Assembly: GCF_030734285.1 (NCBI RefSeq) | Contig: NZ_CP132294.1 | Location: forward strand, 2,356,001 to 2,420,000 | Length of the DNA: 64,000 nt | Source of the DNA: Natronococcus sp. AD-5 | GTDB lineage: Archaea; Halobacteriota; Halobacteria; Halobacteriales; Natrialbaceae | Reading direction: 5' to 3' | Part shown: positions 17,040 to 25,807 of the stretch, one piece after another | Layout of the letters: each line of letters starts with the position of its first letter | How positions within the stretch are numbered: position 1 is the first letter of the stretch | Notes under the pieces: model-generated | What the model saw: the letters and a program-made list of their open reading frames with translations, nothing else | Database searches by the model: none | What the model was told of the DNA's origin: nothing | Program-made: the position numbers and the translations under genes

Positions 17040-17470
17040 GACGAATTCGTCGAGAACGAAGGGACGAGATCACGAAGCGCGCCGCGGCGGGCCGCTCGAG
17101 GGGGGAATCGAGCGGCGGGGGAAGCAGCGGCGCGCTCAAATGAGGTACAGCGGGTGTGGCGCTGGTTGTCTGGGGGAGTGTGGTCAATGCCGACGTTCGT
17201 CGGCGGCTAATGCTTTTAGCCCTATACGTATAAAAATTTCGGGGGGTGAGAGGTATTTTTAGTGGCAGTTCCGTTCGATCGATCGACTCGTGCCGCGGGC
17301 GAGCGTCCCGAAACCGATCGCGTCTACGGATCTCCTGTCCCCGTCTCGCTCGAGCCGCGCTCGCGGTTACTGGTCGCTGTCGGACCGATCGTCCGACGAC
17401 GACGTATCGGCGATCACGTTCGCGTCGATTGAGGTGGGACGGGATCGGCTGCGGTCGTCTCGGCCGTGCG
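17040..17470. other. 431-bp convergent intergenic region between the ZIP gene and elp3
   Basis: No coding gene is convincing. It contains a pair of adjacent hairpins (17189-17221), then a strongly AT-rich stretch GTATAAAAATTT (17228-17239) that could be the end of a terminator or a promoter facing right. The remainder is GC-rich without family-like frames. Confidence 0.5.
17189..17221. terminator. Two adjacent perfect hairpins between convergent genes
   Basis: GCCGAC-GTTC-GTCGGC (17189-17204) is followed at once by GGCTAA-TGCTT-TTAGCC (17205-17221), then AT-rich sequence. The position between the converging ZIP and elp3 genes suits a bidirectional terminator. Confidence 0.4.
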
Positions 17471-19132
17471 CTACAGTCGTTTGCTCACGTACGGGCCGTC
17501 CTGGTGGTATCCCAGTTTGTTCCGGTAGTACTCCCGGGCGCCGATCCCCGAGATGACGCTCACCTTGTCGTAGCCGGCGTCAGCGGCGAGTTCTTCGGCT
17601 CGCTCCATCAGCCGACGACCGTAGCCGCGGTGCTGGTGCTGGTCCGTTTCGCCTTCCGTGCCAACCGTGACTTCCGACCCGTAGACGTGGAGTTCGCGAA
17701 CGAGCGCGACGTTCTCGAGTTCCGGTCGAACCGGCTTGTTCGGAAACCGCAGCCGGCAGAAGCCGATCAGCAGGTTCTGCTCGAAGTCCTCGAAGGAGAT
17801 GAAGTGCTCCGTCCCGCCGCAGGCCTCGTAACTCATCACGTCGAGTTCGACGGTTTCGGGTTCCGCGTCGTTCATCCCGACCTCGCGACACCGGATGCAC
17901 TCGCAGTCCCAGCCGTGTTCGTCCATCCGCTTTCTGGCGAGCTGTCGGAGGTTCGACTTCCAGACGCCGGCGTCGATGAAGTCCGCGGGGATGTCCCGCT
18001 GGACCCGCTGGAGCCGCGTGTAGCGGGGAATCATCGATTTGATCTCGGCGATCAGCTCGGCGGCCTCCTCGTTGTCGAGAGGGTCGAACTCGCCCTCGTG
18101 CCACCAGTCGTAGGTCGCGGTGCCGCGAACGATCAGCGTCGGATAGATCTTTAGGTAGTCGGGCTTCCACTGCTCGGTCTCGAAGAGGCGCCGGAAGTCC
18201 TCGAGACACATCTCCTTGCTCATCCCGGGCTGGCCGGGCATCATGTGGAACCCGACCTTGAACGCCGAATCTCGCAGCCGCCGGTTGGCGTGGATCGAGT
18301 CCGCGGTGCCGTGGCCGCGGTGCATCTCGCGGTTGATCCGCTCGTAGGTCGTCTGGACGCCGACCTCGACTTTCGTCCCGCCGAGGTCGAGCATCCGGTC
18401 GATCTGCTCGGGGTCGCACCAGTCGGGCTTGGTCTCGAACGTCGTCCCGATGTTGCGAACGTCGGCCGTCTCGTTCTCGGCGATGACGTCCTCGACGTAC
18501 TTCCACTCGTACTCCTCGGGATCCTGTGCGAAACTGACCCCCTCGGCCGGTTCGGGTTCCTTCTCGACGTCGAAGTCGTTCATCGCCTCGAGCGCGCGCT
18601 TGACGAACCACTCCTGGTAGTCGTGGCTCCGGGCGGTCATCGTCCCGCCCATCAGGATCAGTTCGACCTTGTCGACGGGGTGGCCGATCTCGCGCAGTTG
18701 CTCCAGACGCAGCGTCACCTGCCCGTACGGGTCGTAGTCGTTCTGGACGCCTCGGGCCGCGGCGGGCTCCTCGCCCGTGTAGCTCTGCGAGCTCGAGAAC
18801 TCGGAGTCGGGACCGCCGGGACAGTAGAGGCACTTGCCGTGGGGACACCGCTCCGGCGAGGTCATGATCGCGACCGGCGAGACGCCCGAGGCAGTCCGAA
18901 CGGGTTTGCGCTGGAGCACCGCCTCGAGGTCCTCGCGGTGCTCCTGGGGCGCGTAGTCCAGCAGCTCGGAGTTCTTCGGCACCTTCGGCGCCGAGTGTTC
19001 CGAACACGCCTCGAGTTTGGCCTTCTCGACCTCGTCGCGGTCGATCTCGCCCGCGAGGATCCGCTCGACGAGCGTCTTACAGACCTTCTCGAACGCGTCG
19101 GTTTCGGTCGGTTCGGGCGTCTCGGTACTCAC
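17471..19132 (-). CDS. elp3: tRNA U34 carboxymethyltransferase Elp3 (radical SAM / GNAT)
   Basis: 553 residues from the GTG at 19132 (VSTETPEPTETDAFEKV). Archaeal Elp3 installs cm5U at tRNA wobble uridine using SAM radical chemistry and acetyl-CoA. The radical SAM cluster is CPHGKCLYCPGG, preceded by PVAIMTSPERCP. The motif MGGTMTARSHDYQEWF and a zinc site (CECIRCREVG) follow, and the C-terminal GNAT domain shows HQHRGYGRRLMERAEELA. Length is typical. The box CTTATTCGC about 28 bp upstream supports a leaderless GTG start, while the extra 33 codons upstream are low quality. Confidence 0.95.
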   Translation of the reverse strand: MSTETPEPTETDAFEKVCKTLVERILAGEIDRDEVEKAKLEACSEHSAPKVPKNSELLDYAPQEHREDLEAVLQRKPVRTASGVSPVAIMTSPERCPHGKCLYCPGGPDSEFSSSQSYTGEEPAAARGVQNDYDPYGQVTLRLEQLREIGHPVDKVELILMGGTMTARSHDYQEWFVKRALEAMNDFDVEKEPEPAEGVSFAQDPEEYEWKYVEDVIAENETADVRNIGTTFETKPDWCDPEQIDRMLDLGGTKVEVGVQTTYERINREMHRGHGTADSIHANRRLRDSAFKVGFHMMPGQPGMSKEMCLEDFRRLFETEQWKPDYLKIYPTLIVRGTATYDWWHEGEFDPLDNEEAAELIAEIKSMIPRYTRLQRVQRDIPADFIDAGVWKSNLRQLARKRMDEHGWDCECIRCREVGMNDAEPETVELDVMSYEACGGTEHFISFEDFEQNLLIGFCRLRFPNKPVRPELENVALVRELHVYGSEVTVGTEGETDQHQHRGYGRRLMERAEELAADAGYDKVSVISGIGAREYYRNKLGYHQDGPYVSKRL

Positions 19133-19149
19133 TACACGGGTTTCGTTTC

Positions 19150-19507
19150 GCGTCGCGAATAAGCGTGTCGGACCGACGACCACTCGAGGGAGTCGTCCGC
19201 CGACCGCAGACGTCGACGTACTCGAACGCATCGCACGTCTCCTCGAACGCCGAGATCGTCAGCGGCTCGTCGCCGCGCGGTCCCGTCCCCGGCGAGTACC
19301 GGGGCATTCCCGGTGCGGCGACGCCGAGAGCCGCGGGTTCCTCCTCGAAGAGCCGCTCGACGGCCTCGCGCGGGACGTGACCCTCCACGAGGGAGTCGCC
19401 GAACTCGATCGTGTGGCCGCTCCAGGCGTCTTCCGGAACCGACAGGTCCCGTTTGACCGCCTCGAGACCGTCACGAGCGCGTTTAGCGGCCCGGCGTACG
19501 ATACCGC
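19150..19507 (-). pseudogene. Decayed DUF411 metal-binding protein gene
   Basis: The frame reading LEAVKRDLSVPEDAW, HTIEFGDSLVEGHVP, LGVAAPGMP and EPLTISAF matches the body of DUF411 proteins, often copper- or metal-linked. The N-terminal third, with the signal peptide and the CGCC-type metal motif, is gone: an in-frame TGA lies about 19 codons before VKRDL and no start codon precedes it. The C-terminus also runs past the expected end into the elp3 promoter. It therefore looks like a truncated, inactive copy. Confidence 0.65.
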
Positions 19508-19661
19508 CAGGTCAAATCTATCCTTCGGCGGGATGCCTCTGTTCGCCGTGACCCGGGAGCGGTACGACCCGACGACGAACGCGGGAGCGGACGCCGATCG
19601 TCGGAGACGCGCATTACGGGTGAATCGTTAAGGCGCGTCTGCTGGTAAGATACCGGACTGT

Positions 19662-22070
19662 ATGAGCCCGGAGCTGTCGATCGTGCTGTTGGCCGTCGCG
19701 CTGCCGTTCGCGGCCGCGGGTGTGACGCCGCTGCTATTCCGCGTTCTCGGCGAGCGCACGGGTTACGCCGGGGCGGCGGTCGCGGTGATCTGCTTCGGAC
19801 TGCTCGGCTCCCAGTACGGAGCTGAGGGCGCCGTCGAACTCGCCTGGATCCCCTCGCTCGAGGTCGCGCTTCGGTTCTACGTCGACGGCTGGGCGCTGCT
19901 GTTCGCGCTGCTCGCAAGCGGGATCGGCGCGCTCATCTTCACGTACTCGTCGGCGTACATGCACGGCGAGTCCGGCCTGGTTCGGTACTACGCCGCCCTG
20001 CTCGCGTTCATGGGATCGATCGTCGGCGTCGCGCTGGCGGCCGACTTGATCGCGATATTCCTCTTCTGGGAACTCACGAGCCTCTGTTCGTTCGTCCTGA
20101 TCGGATATCACACCGACGACCGCTCCTCGCGGTACGCCGCCCGGATGGCGATGTTCGTCACGGTCGGCGGCGGTCTCTTCCTGCTCGTCGGGTTCCTGTT
20201 GCTGGCGCTCGCCGCCGGCGACGTCGCCGGCACCGCGTCCGCGTTCGACCTCGCCGCGATGCTCGAGCGCCCCGACGAGGTGCAGGCGGCGCTTCGCGAC
20301 CGCGGACTGTTCGTCCCCGCGCTCTCCCTGCTCGCCGTCGGCGCGGCGGCGAAGTCGGCGCAGGTGCCGCTGCACTTCTGGCTGCCGAACGCCATGGCGG
20401 CGCCGACGCCCGTCTCGGCGTTTCTCCACTCGGCGACGATGGTGAAAGTCGGCGTCTACCTCGTGGGACGGGTTCGGCCGCTGTTCGTGGGCCCCGAGTG
20501 GCTCGTCCTGTTCGCGACGCTCGGCCTGGCGACGATGACCGTCTGTGCGATCCTCGCGGTCGCCTCGACGGACATCAAGGAACTGCTGGCCTACTCGACC
20601 GCGAGCCACCTCGGGCTGATGATCGCCGGCTTCGGCTTCACCTCGGTGATCGGCGCGGAGGCCGGCGTCTTCCACCTATTCAATCACGCGCTGTTCAAGG
20701 CCGCGTTGTTCCTCGTCGCCGGTATCGTCGCCCACGAAGCGGGAACGCGGCGGCTCGCGGACCTCGGCGGACTCCGTCGCGACCTCCCGGTGACCGCGCT
20801 CGTCACCGCGGTCGTCGCGCTCAGCATGGCGGGGATCCCGCCGTTCAGCGGCTTCTACTCGAAGGAGCTCCTCTTCGAGGCGGCGGTGGAAGCGGGTCAC
20901 GTTCACGAGATCGGGGCCCTCGAGTGGCTCTACCCCGCCGTCGCCGTCTTCGCGAGTATCTTCACGGTCCTCTACTCGCTGCGATTTCTCGCCCTCTTCG
21001 TCGGAGAGCGGCCCGACGGGCTCGGCCACGTCCACCGACCGCCGTCGACGCTGCTCGTCCCGCCGGCTCTGCTCGCCGTACTCACCGCCGTCGTCAGCGT
21101 CAGTCCCGACCTGGCGGTTCGCGCCATCGTCCAGGCGGGCGTCGACGCGACGGCCGTCGACCCCCACGAGATGCACGTCGGACTCCCGACGACGTACTCG
21201 CCGGCCGTCGGGATGAGCGCCGCGGCGATCGGGCTCGGGATCCTCGCGTACCCGTTCTACGATCGGCTCCACGAGGGGATTCGCGCGGTCCCGTCGGCGG
21301 TCCCGCCGGTCGGCGCGAACTGGTGGTACGACGCGACCGTCAGCGCCCTCGACGAGACGGGCGCGTGGCTCGGGGCGCACGTGCACAACGGACTCCTCCG
21401 GACGTACGCGACGTGGACGCTCGCCGCGACCAGCCTGCTGGCGCTCGCCGGATTCGCCGCGGCGGGGACGCCCCTTCCGCTCGAGATCGGACTCGACGCC
21501 TCGCCCGCGATCGCGCTCGTGCTGGTGGTCGCGGTCGTCGCGGGTCTGGCCGTGGTCACCTCGCCGTCTCACGTCGCGGGCATCCTCACCCTCTCGATTC
21601 TGGGGTTCATGATCGCGATCTTCTACATCCTCGCCAGCGCACCCGACCTGGCGTTGACCCAGCTCGTCGTCGAGACGCTCGTGCTGGTGATCTTCCTGCT
21701 CGTGATCGAGGAGATCCCCGAGTACTACGAGGTCAGCCCGGGCCGAATCGCCCGCGACGCCACCCTCTCCCTGCTCGTCGGCGCCACCGCCTTCGTCACG
21801 GTCCTCGTCACGACCGACGCACGGCCGGACGGGACCACCGCGATCGCTCGCTACTATACGGACCACGCCGTCCCGGAGGGCGGCGGCACGAACGTCGTCA
21901 ACGTGATCCTCGTCGACTTTCGCGGCTTCGACACGCTCGGCGAACTCGTCGTCGTCGCCGTCGCCGCCGTCTCGATTCTCACGCTCATCGTCATGCGCCC
22001 CGTCGACGTGAATCCCATCTGGGGCGAAGAGGGGACCGATCCGACCGCGACTCGAGGTGAGGACGAGTGA
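19662..22070 (+). CDS. mnhA: Mrp-type Na+/H+ antiporter subunit A
   Basis: 802 residues. It is homologous to NuoL and the largest proton- and sodium-translocating subunit of the Mrp complex in the cytoplasmic membrane. Key features are FWELTSLCSFVLIGY (buried Glu), KSAQVPLHFWLPNAM with APTPVSAFLHSATMVK, and NHALFKAALFLVAG (buried Lys). The C-terminal part carries the MrpA-specific/MbhE-like region LTQLVVETLVLVIFLLV and GFDTLGELVVVAVAAVSIL. It is the first gene of seven, and its stop overlaps the next start (GTGA). The ATG at 19662 follows AT-richer sequence that may hold the operon promoter. Confidence 0.95.
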   Translation: MSPELSIVLLAVALPFAAAGVTPLLFRVLGERTGYAGAAVAVICFGLLGSQYGAEGAVELAWIPSLEVALRFYVDGWALLFALLASGIGALIFTYSSAYMHGESGLVRYYAALLAFMGSIVGVALAADLIAIFLFWELTSLCSFVLIGYHTDDRSSRYAARMAMFVTVGGGLFLLVGFLLLALAAGDVAGTASAFDLAAMLERPDEVQAALRDRGLFVPALSLLAVGAAAKSAQVPLHFWLPNAMAAPTPVSAFLHSATMVKVGVYLVGRVRPLFVGPEWLVLFATLGLATMTVCAILAVASTDIKELLAYSTASHLGLMIAGFGFTSVIGAEAGVFHLFNHALFKAALFLVAGIVAHEAGTRRLADLGGLRRDLPVTALVTAVVALSMAGIPPFSGFYSKELLFEAAVEAGHVHEIGALEWLYPAVAVFASIFTVLYSLRFLALFVGERPDGLGHVHRPPSTLLVPPALLAVLTAVVSVSPDLAVRAIVQAGVDATAVDPHEMHVGLPTTYSPAVGMSAAAIGLGILAYPFYDRLHEGIRAVPSAVPPVGANWWYDATVSALDETGAWLGAHVHNGLLRTYATWTLAATSLLALAGFAAAGTPLPLEIGLDASPAIALVLVVAVVAGLAVVTSPSHVAGILTLSILGFMIAIFYILASAPDLALTQLVVETLVLVIFLLVIEEIPEYYEVSPGRIARDATLSLLVGATAFVTVLVTTDARPDGTTAIARYYTDHAVPEGGGTNVVNVILVDFRGFDTLGELVVVAVAAVSILTLIVMRPVDVNPIWGEEGTDPTATRGEDE

Positions 22071-22531
22071 CGACGGTCATCATGCGGACGACCGCTCGCG
22101 TCGTCGTCCCGATCATCCTGGTCGTCTCCGTCTCGCTGTTCGTGGAGGGGCACAACCTTCCCGGCGGCGGGTTCATCGCGGGCGTCCTCACGACGACCGC
22201 GTTCGTGATCGTCTACACCGCGTTCGGGCTGGACTTCCTCGAGCGCGGGGTGCTCGGCCGCGACGTCGATCCCGGGAAGGCGCCCTCGCGGGATCGCGTC
22301 GTCGCCGCCTACCGCCGGCTGTTCGCGTTCGGACTCGCCGTCGCCGTCGGGAGCGGGCTGGTGCCGCTCGTGTTCGGGTACCCGTTCCTCTCGCAGTCGT
22401 ACGTCGTCTTCGAGGGGGTGCCGCTGTACCACCACGTCGAGGTGGCGAGCGCGCTCGCGTTCGACTTCGGCGTCTACTGCGTCGTCGTCGGCGGACTGCT
22501 GACGATCCTCTCGGTGGTGGGTGCAGAATGA
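22067..22531 (+). CDS. mnhB: Mrp-type antiporter subunit B
   Basis: 154 residues from a GTG (VTTVIMRTTARVVVPIILVV) that overlaps the mnhA stop by 4 bp. The MnhB core is visible in FVEGHNLPGGGFIAGVLTT, the conserved loop of the family, with four helices overall. It interacts with subunits A and C in the Mrp complex. An insert of about 25 residues (LGRDVDPGKAPSRDR) between helices 2 and 3 is cytoplasmic-looking. It ends in ATGA, shared with mnhC. Confidence 0.93.
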   Translation: MTTVIMRTTARVVVPIILVVSVSLFVEGHNLPGGGFIAGVLTTTAFVIVYTAFGLDFLERGVLGRDVDPGKAPSRDRVVAAYRRLFAFGLAVAVGSGLVPLVFGYPFLSQSYVVFEGVPLYHHVEVASALAFDFGVYCVVVGGLLTILSVVGAE

Positions 22532-22881
22532 CGGCGTTCGTCCTCGCGCTCGTCGTCGGCGCGCTGTTCGCACTCGGCACGTTCCTGCTGCTCAGACGGG
22601 ACCTGATCCGGATCGTCTGGGGGCTCGCCATCGTCAGCCAGGCGGCGAACGTCTACCTGCTGGCGATGGGCGGCATCGTCGAGGGGGGCTTCGAGACGGT
22701 GCCCGTCCTCGCCGGCCACGGCGAACACGCCCCGGAGACGGCCGACCCGCTGGTGCAGGCGCTCGTCCTGACGGCCATCGTCATCGGGTTCGGGATGACC
22801 GCGTTCGCGCTCGTCCTCTCCTACCGGGTCTACGAGGAGCACGATACCCTGGACGCCTCCGAGCTGGGTGATCGCGGATGA
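22528..22881 (+). CDS. mnhC: Mrp-type antiporter subunit C (NuoK-like)
   Basis: 117 residues from the ATG at 22528, overlapping mnhB by 4 bp. It has three helices and is homologous to NuoK: LIRIVWGLAIVSQAANVYLL, then PLVQALVLTAIVIGFGMTAF. The loop between helices 2 and 3 is extended and includes GHGEHAPETAD. It ends at 22881, overlapping mnhD by 4 bp (ATGA). Part of the tightly packed operon. Confidence 0.93.
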   Translation: MTAFVLALVVGALFALGTFLLLRRDLIRIVWGLAIVSQAANVYLLAMGGIVEGGFETVPVLAGHGEHAPETADPLVQALVLTAIVIGFGMTAFALVLSYRVYEEHDTLDASELGDRG

Positions 22882-24506
22882 TCGCGCAAGCGTCGGCGGG
22901 GACGGAGTCGACGCTGGTGATCGCGCCGATGCTGGTCGCCCTCGTCACGGCCGTCGCCGCGCTCCTGGTGGGCCACCGACCGCGCGCTCGAGCGGTCTCG
23001 AGTCTCGCGGGCGGCCTCGGCTACGCGGCCGCGGTCGCCGCGCTCGCCTGGGTCGTCGTCCTCGCGCCGGACGCGCCGGGGATCGCGACCTACCGGGTCG
23101 GCGGGTTGCGGGCGCCGTTCGGGATCGTCCTCGTCGCCGACGGGCTGTCGGCGTTCATGCTGACGATGACCGCGGCGATCGCCCTCTCCTCGCTCGTCTT
23201 CTCGAGACGGTACGCCGCACACTCGGGCCCGCGGACCTTCTACTACCCGCTGTTTTACTTCCTCCTGCTGGGCGTCACCGGCGCGTTCCTCACCGGCGAC
23301 CTGTTCAACCTGTTCGTCTGGTTCGAGGTGATGCTGATGGCGAGTTACGTCTTCGTCGCCTACTACGGCGGCCCCCGACACACCCGCGCCGCGTTCTGGT
23401 ACGTCGCGCTCAACCTGCTGGCCTCCGCCGTGTTCCTGCTCGGCGTCGGCGGGCTCTACGCGACGACCGGCACGCTCAACATGGCCGATCTCGCGCGTCG
23501 GCTCGCCGATCCGGCCGCGTACGGGATCGACACCGTTCCTGTGGTCGGGCTCCTCGCGTTGCTCCTGTCGGTGTTCGCCATCAAGGCGGGGCTCGTCCCG
23601 TTCCAGTTCTGGATCCCCACCGCCTACCGGGCCGCGCCGCCGCCGATCACCGCCCTCCTCGTGGGCGCGACGAAGAAAGTCGGCATCTACGCCATCATTC
23701 GGCTTTCGTTTACCGTGTTCGCCGGCGCACGGGTCGGGGTCACCCTCGAGCTCCCGGGAACCGGGATCGCCGTCGCCGGCGACACGCCGCTCGCGTTCGT
23801 CGGCGCCGCGCTGTTCGTCATGGCCGCCGCCAGCATCGTCGTCGGCGGCGTCGGCGCGATCGGTCGGGAGACGATCGAGGGCGTGCTCGCGTACTCGAGC
23901 ATCGGGCAGATCGGCTTCATCGCGATCCCGGTCGCGATCGCGGCGACGACCTCGTCGGCCGGTCTCCGGCGCGCCGCGATCGTCGCCGCGCTCGTGTACG
24001 CGCTCAACCACACGCTGGCGAAGGGGCTGCTCTTCCTCTCCGTCGGAACCGTGAGGAACGCGACCGGGACGAGTCGTCTCGCCGAACTGGGCGGGCTCGC
24101 AGGGCGGTCGCCGCCGCTCGCCCTCGCCTTCTTCGTCGGTTCGCTCGCGCTCGTCGGCATCCCGCCGCTGTCGGGATTCTTCGGCAAGTTCCTCGTGTTC
24201 GACGCCGCCGCTCGAGCGGGATCGGCGCCGATACTCGGACTGCTGCTGGGCGGCTCGCTGCTGACGATCGCGTACGCGACGCGGGTGTGGAACCGGAGTT
24301 TCTGGGGCGTGCGGACCCCGGCTGTCGAAGACGCGGACGTCGATCCGGTTCAGCTGGCCGTGGTCCTCGCGCTCGCGCTGGCGATCCTCGCGATCGGCGT
24401 CGGCTTCGAACCGGTCTATCGCTTCGCCACTGCCGCCGCCGACGCCGCGCTCGACGCCGAGGCGTACGTCGACGCCGTCGCTCCGAGCGGAGGTGCGGGG
24501 GCGTGA
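22878..24506 (+). CDS. mnhD: Mrp-type antiporter subunit D (NuoM/N-like)
   Basis: 542 residues and about 14 helices; the second large ion-translocating subunit. Conserved charged residues are in VWFEVMLMASYVFVAYYGG (Glu), IKAGLVPFQFWIPTAYRAA with PPPITALLVGATKKVGIY (Lys), and LNHTLAKGLLFLSVG (Lys). GIPPLSGFFGKFLVF near residue 430 is also typical. It starts within the mnhC stop and ends in GTGA, shared with mnhE. Confidence 0.94.
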   Translation: MIAQASAGTESTLVIAPMLVALVTAVAALLVGHRPRARAVSSLAGGLGYAAAVAALAWVVVLAPDAPGIATYRVGGLRAPFGIVLVADGLSAFMLTMTAAIALSSLVFSRRYAAHSGPRTFYYPLFYFLLLGVTGAFLTGDLFNLFVWFEVMLMASYVFVAYYGGPRHTRAAFWYVALNLLASAVFLLGVGGLYATTGTLNMADLARRLADPAAYGIDTVPVVGLLALLLSVFAIKAGLVPFQFWIPTAYRAAPPPITALLVGATKKVGIYAIIRLSFTVFAGARVGVTLELPGTGIAVAGDTPLAFVGAALFVMAAASIVVGGVGAIGRETIEGVLAYSSIGQIGFIAIPVAIAATTSSAGLRRAAIVAALVYALNHTLAKGLLFLSVGTVRNATGTSRLAELGGLAGRSPPLALAFFVGSLALVGIPPLSGFFGKFLVFDAAARAGSAPILGLLLGGSLLTIAYATRVWNRSFWGVRTPAVEDADVDPVQLAVVLALALAILAIGVGFEPVYRFATAAADAALDAEAYVDAVAPSGGAGA

Positions 24507-25108
24507 GCGTCCGAACCTGGCCCGTCGCCGGCGTCGTCTTCGGTGTACTGTGGGTCTTCGTGCGGGGCGTCGAACTCGCGCCGTCGGCGCTGGTCGGTCA
24601 ATTCCTCTTCGGACTCGTCGTCGGATTCCCGATCGCGTTCGTCTTTCGGCGGCTGTACGTAAAGCGGGTCGATATCGCCCGCGGGGCGCGCGCGCTCCCG
24701 TCCGCCGCTCGCTATCTCGCGACCTTCTCGTGGGAAGTCGTTCGCGCGAACCTGGACGTGGCCTACCGGGTGCTCTCGCCCGGAATGCCGATCGAACCCG
24801 AGGTGATCCTGGTCCCGCTGCGGGTCGAAACCGATCTCGCGGTCACGACTATCGCGAACAGCATCACGATCACGCCCGGAACCATCACCCTGGACCACGA
24901 CGAGGAAACGAACGCGCTCTACGTCCACGCGGTCGACGGCCGGGACCCCGAGGCGATCGCCGCCCCCATCCGGAGGTGGGAGGACTACGCCCTCGAGATG
25001 TTCGACGAAGAAGCGTCGCCCGACGATCCGCCGCCGGAGATCGTCGTCACGGGCGGGGAAAGAGAGAGGAGGCCGGGCCGCGAACCGCGAGGTGTCGACG
25101 ATGAGTGA
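24503..25108 (+). CDS. mnhE: Mrp-type antiporter subunit E
   Basis: 201 residues from a GTG overlapping mnhD by 4 bp. The family core is seen in ARYLATFSWEVVRANLDVAY, the following PEVILVPLRVETDLAVT, and the characteristic NSITITPGTITLDHD. Two N-terminal helices anchor it. The C-terminal roughly 45 residues are acidic and polar (DEEASPDDPPPEIVVTGG, RERRPGREP), longer than in bacterial MnhE, a common halophile extension. It overlaps mnhF by 8 bp. Confidence 0.93.
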   Translation: MSVRTWPVAGVVFGVLWVFVRGVELAPSALVGQFLFGLVVGFPIAFVFRRLYVKRVDIARGARALPSAARYLATFSWEVVRANLDVAYRVLSPGMPIEPEVILVPLRVETDLAVTTIANSITITPGTITLDHDEETNALYVHAVDGRDPEAIAAPIRRWEDYALEMFDEEASPDDPPPEIVVTGGERERRPGREPRGVDDE

Positions 25109-25394
25109 AGCGACCGACCCGGCCGTCTTCGAGACGGCGGTTCGCGCAGCCCTGATACTCGTCAGCGGACTGTGCGTGCTCTGTAGCTACCGCGTGATCC
25201 GGGGGCCGACGAACCCGGACCGAGTGGTCGCGCTGGACGCCATCGCCACGAACGTCGTCGCCATCGCCGTCCTCTTCGCCATCCACACCGACCGCGGGCT
25301 GTTCATCACCGTGAGTCTCGTGCTCGCGATCATCGGCTTCATCGCGACCGTCGCCGTCGCGAAGTTCGTCACCGAAGGGGAGGTGATCGAATGA
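25101..25394 (+). CDS. mnhF: Mrp-type antiporter subunit F
   Basis: 97 residues (MSEATDPAVFETAVRAALIL), three helices with the family motif RVIRGPTNPDRVVALDAI between helices 1 and 2. The final helix is SLVLAIIGFIATVAVAKFV. A GTG at 25092 would add three residues; the ATG at 25101 is preferred. It overlaps mnhG by 4 bp. Confidence 0.92.
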   Translation: MSEATDPAVFETAVRAALILVSGLCVLCSYRVIRGPTNPDRVVALDAIATNVVAIAVLFAIHTDRGLFITVSLVLAIIGFIATVAVAKFVTEGEVIE

Positions 25395-25753
25395 TCCACG
25401 CCGCCGTCGTGATCGCACTGATCGCCGTCGGCGTATTCTTCCTGACGGTCGGCACGATCGGGTTGCTCCGCCTGCCGAACGTCTACAACCGGATGCACGC
25501 CACGAGCAAGCCCACGACGCTCGGGACCGCCGCGATCTTCGTGGCCGGCTTCGTCCGCTTCGGACCCGGCCAGGAGGGGCTGACCGCGCTCATCGGGATC
25601 GTCTTCCTCTTCCTGACCGTCCCGACCGGCGCACACATGATCGCTCGCGCCGCCGAGCAGATCGGCGTCCCCTTCGAGGCCAGCGTCGTCTGGCCCGACA
25701 GGTCGTCGCTGATGACGGATCGCGAGGTGGACGAGCGGACGGACGACGACTGA
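25391..25753 (+). CDS. mnhG: Mrp-type antiporter subunit G
   Basis: 120 residues, last gene of the operon. The MnhG/PhaG signature is GTIGLLRLPNVYNRMHATSK with PTTLGTAAIF, within three helices. TVPTGAHMIARAA forms the end of the third helix, and a short charged tail (DREVDERTDDD) follows. All seven Mrp subunits are therefore present, in the order A-G. Confidence 0.93.
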   Translation: MIHAAVVIALIAVGVFFLTVGTIGLLRLPNVYNRMHATSKPTTLGTAAIFVAGFVRFGPGQEGLTALIGIVFLFLTVPTGAHMIARAAEQIGVPFEASVVWPDRSSLMTDREVDERTDDD

Positions 25754-25807
25754 GAGACACCCGGAGAATCCGCGGGCCGGCGGATTCGGGCGCGGAGGCG
25801 GTCGCCG

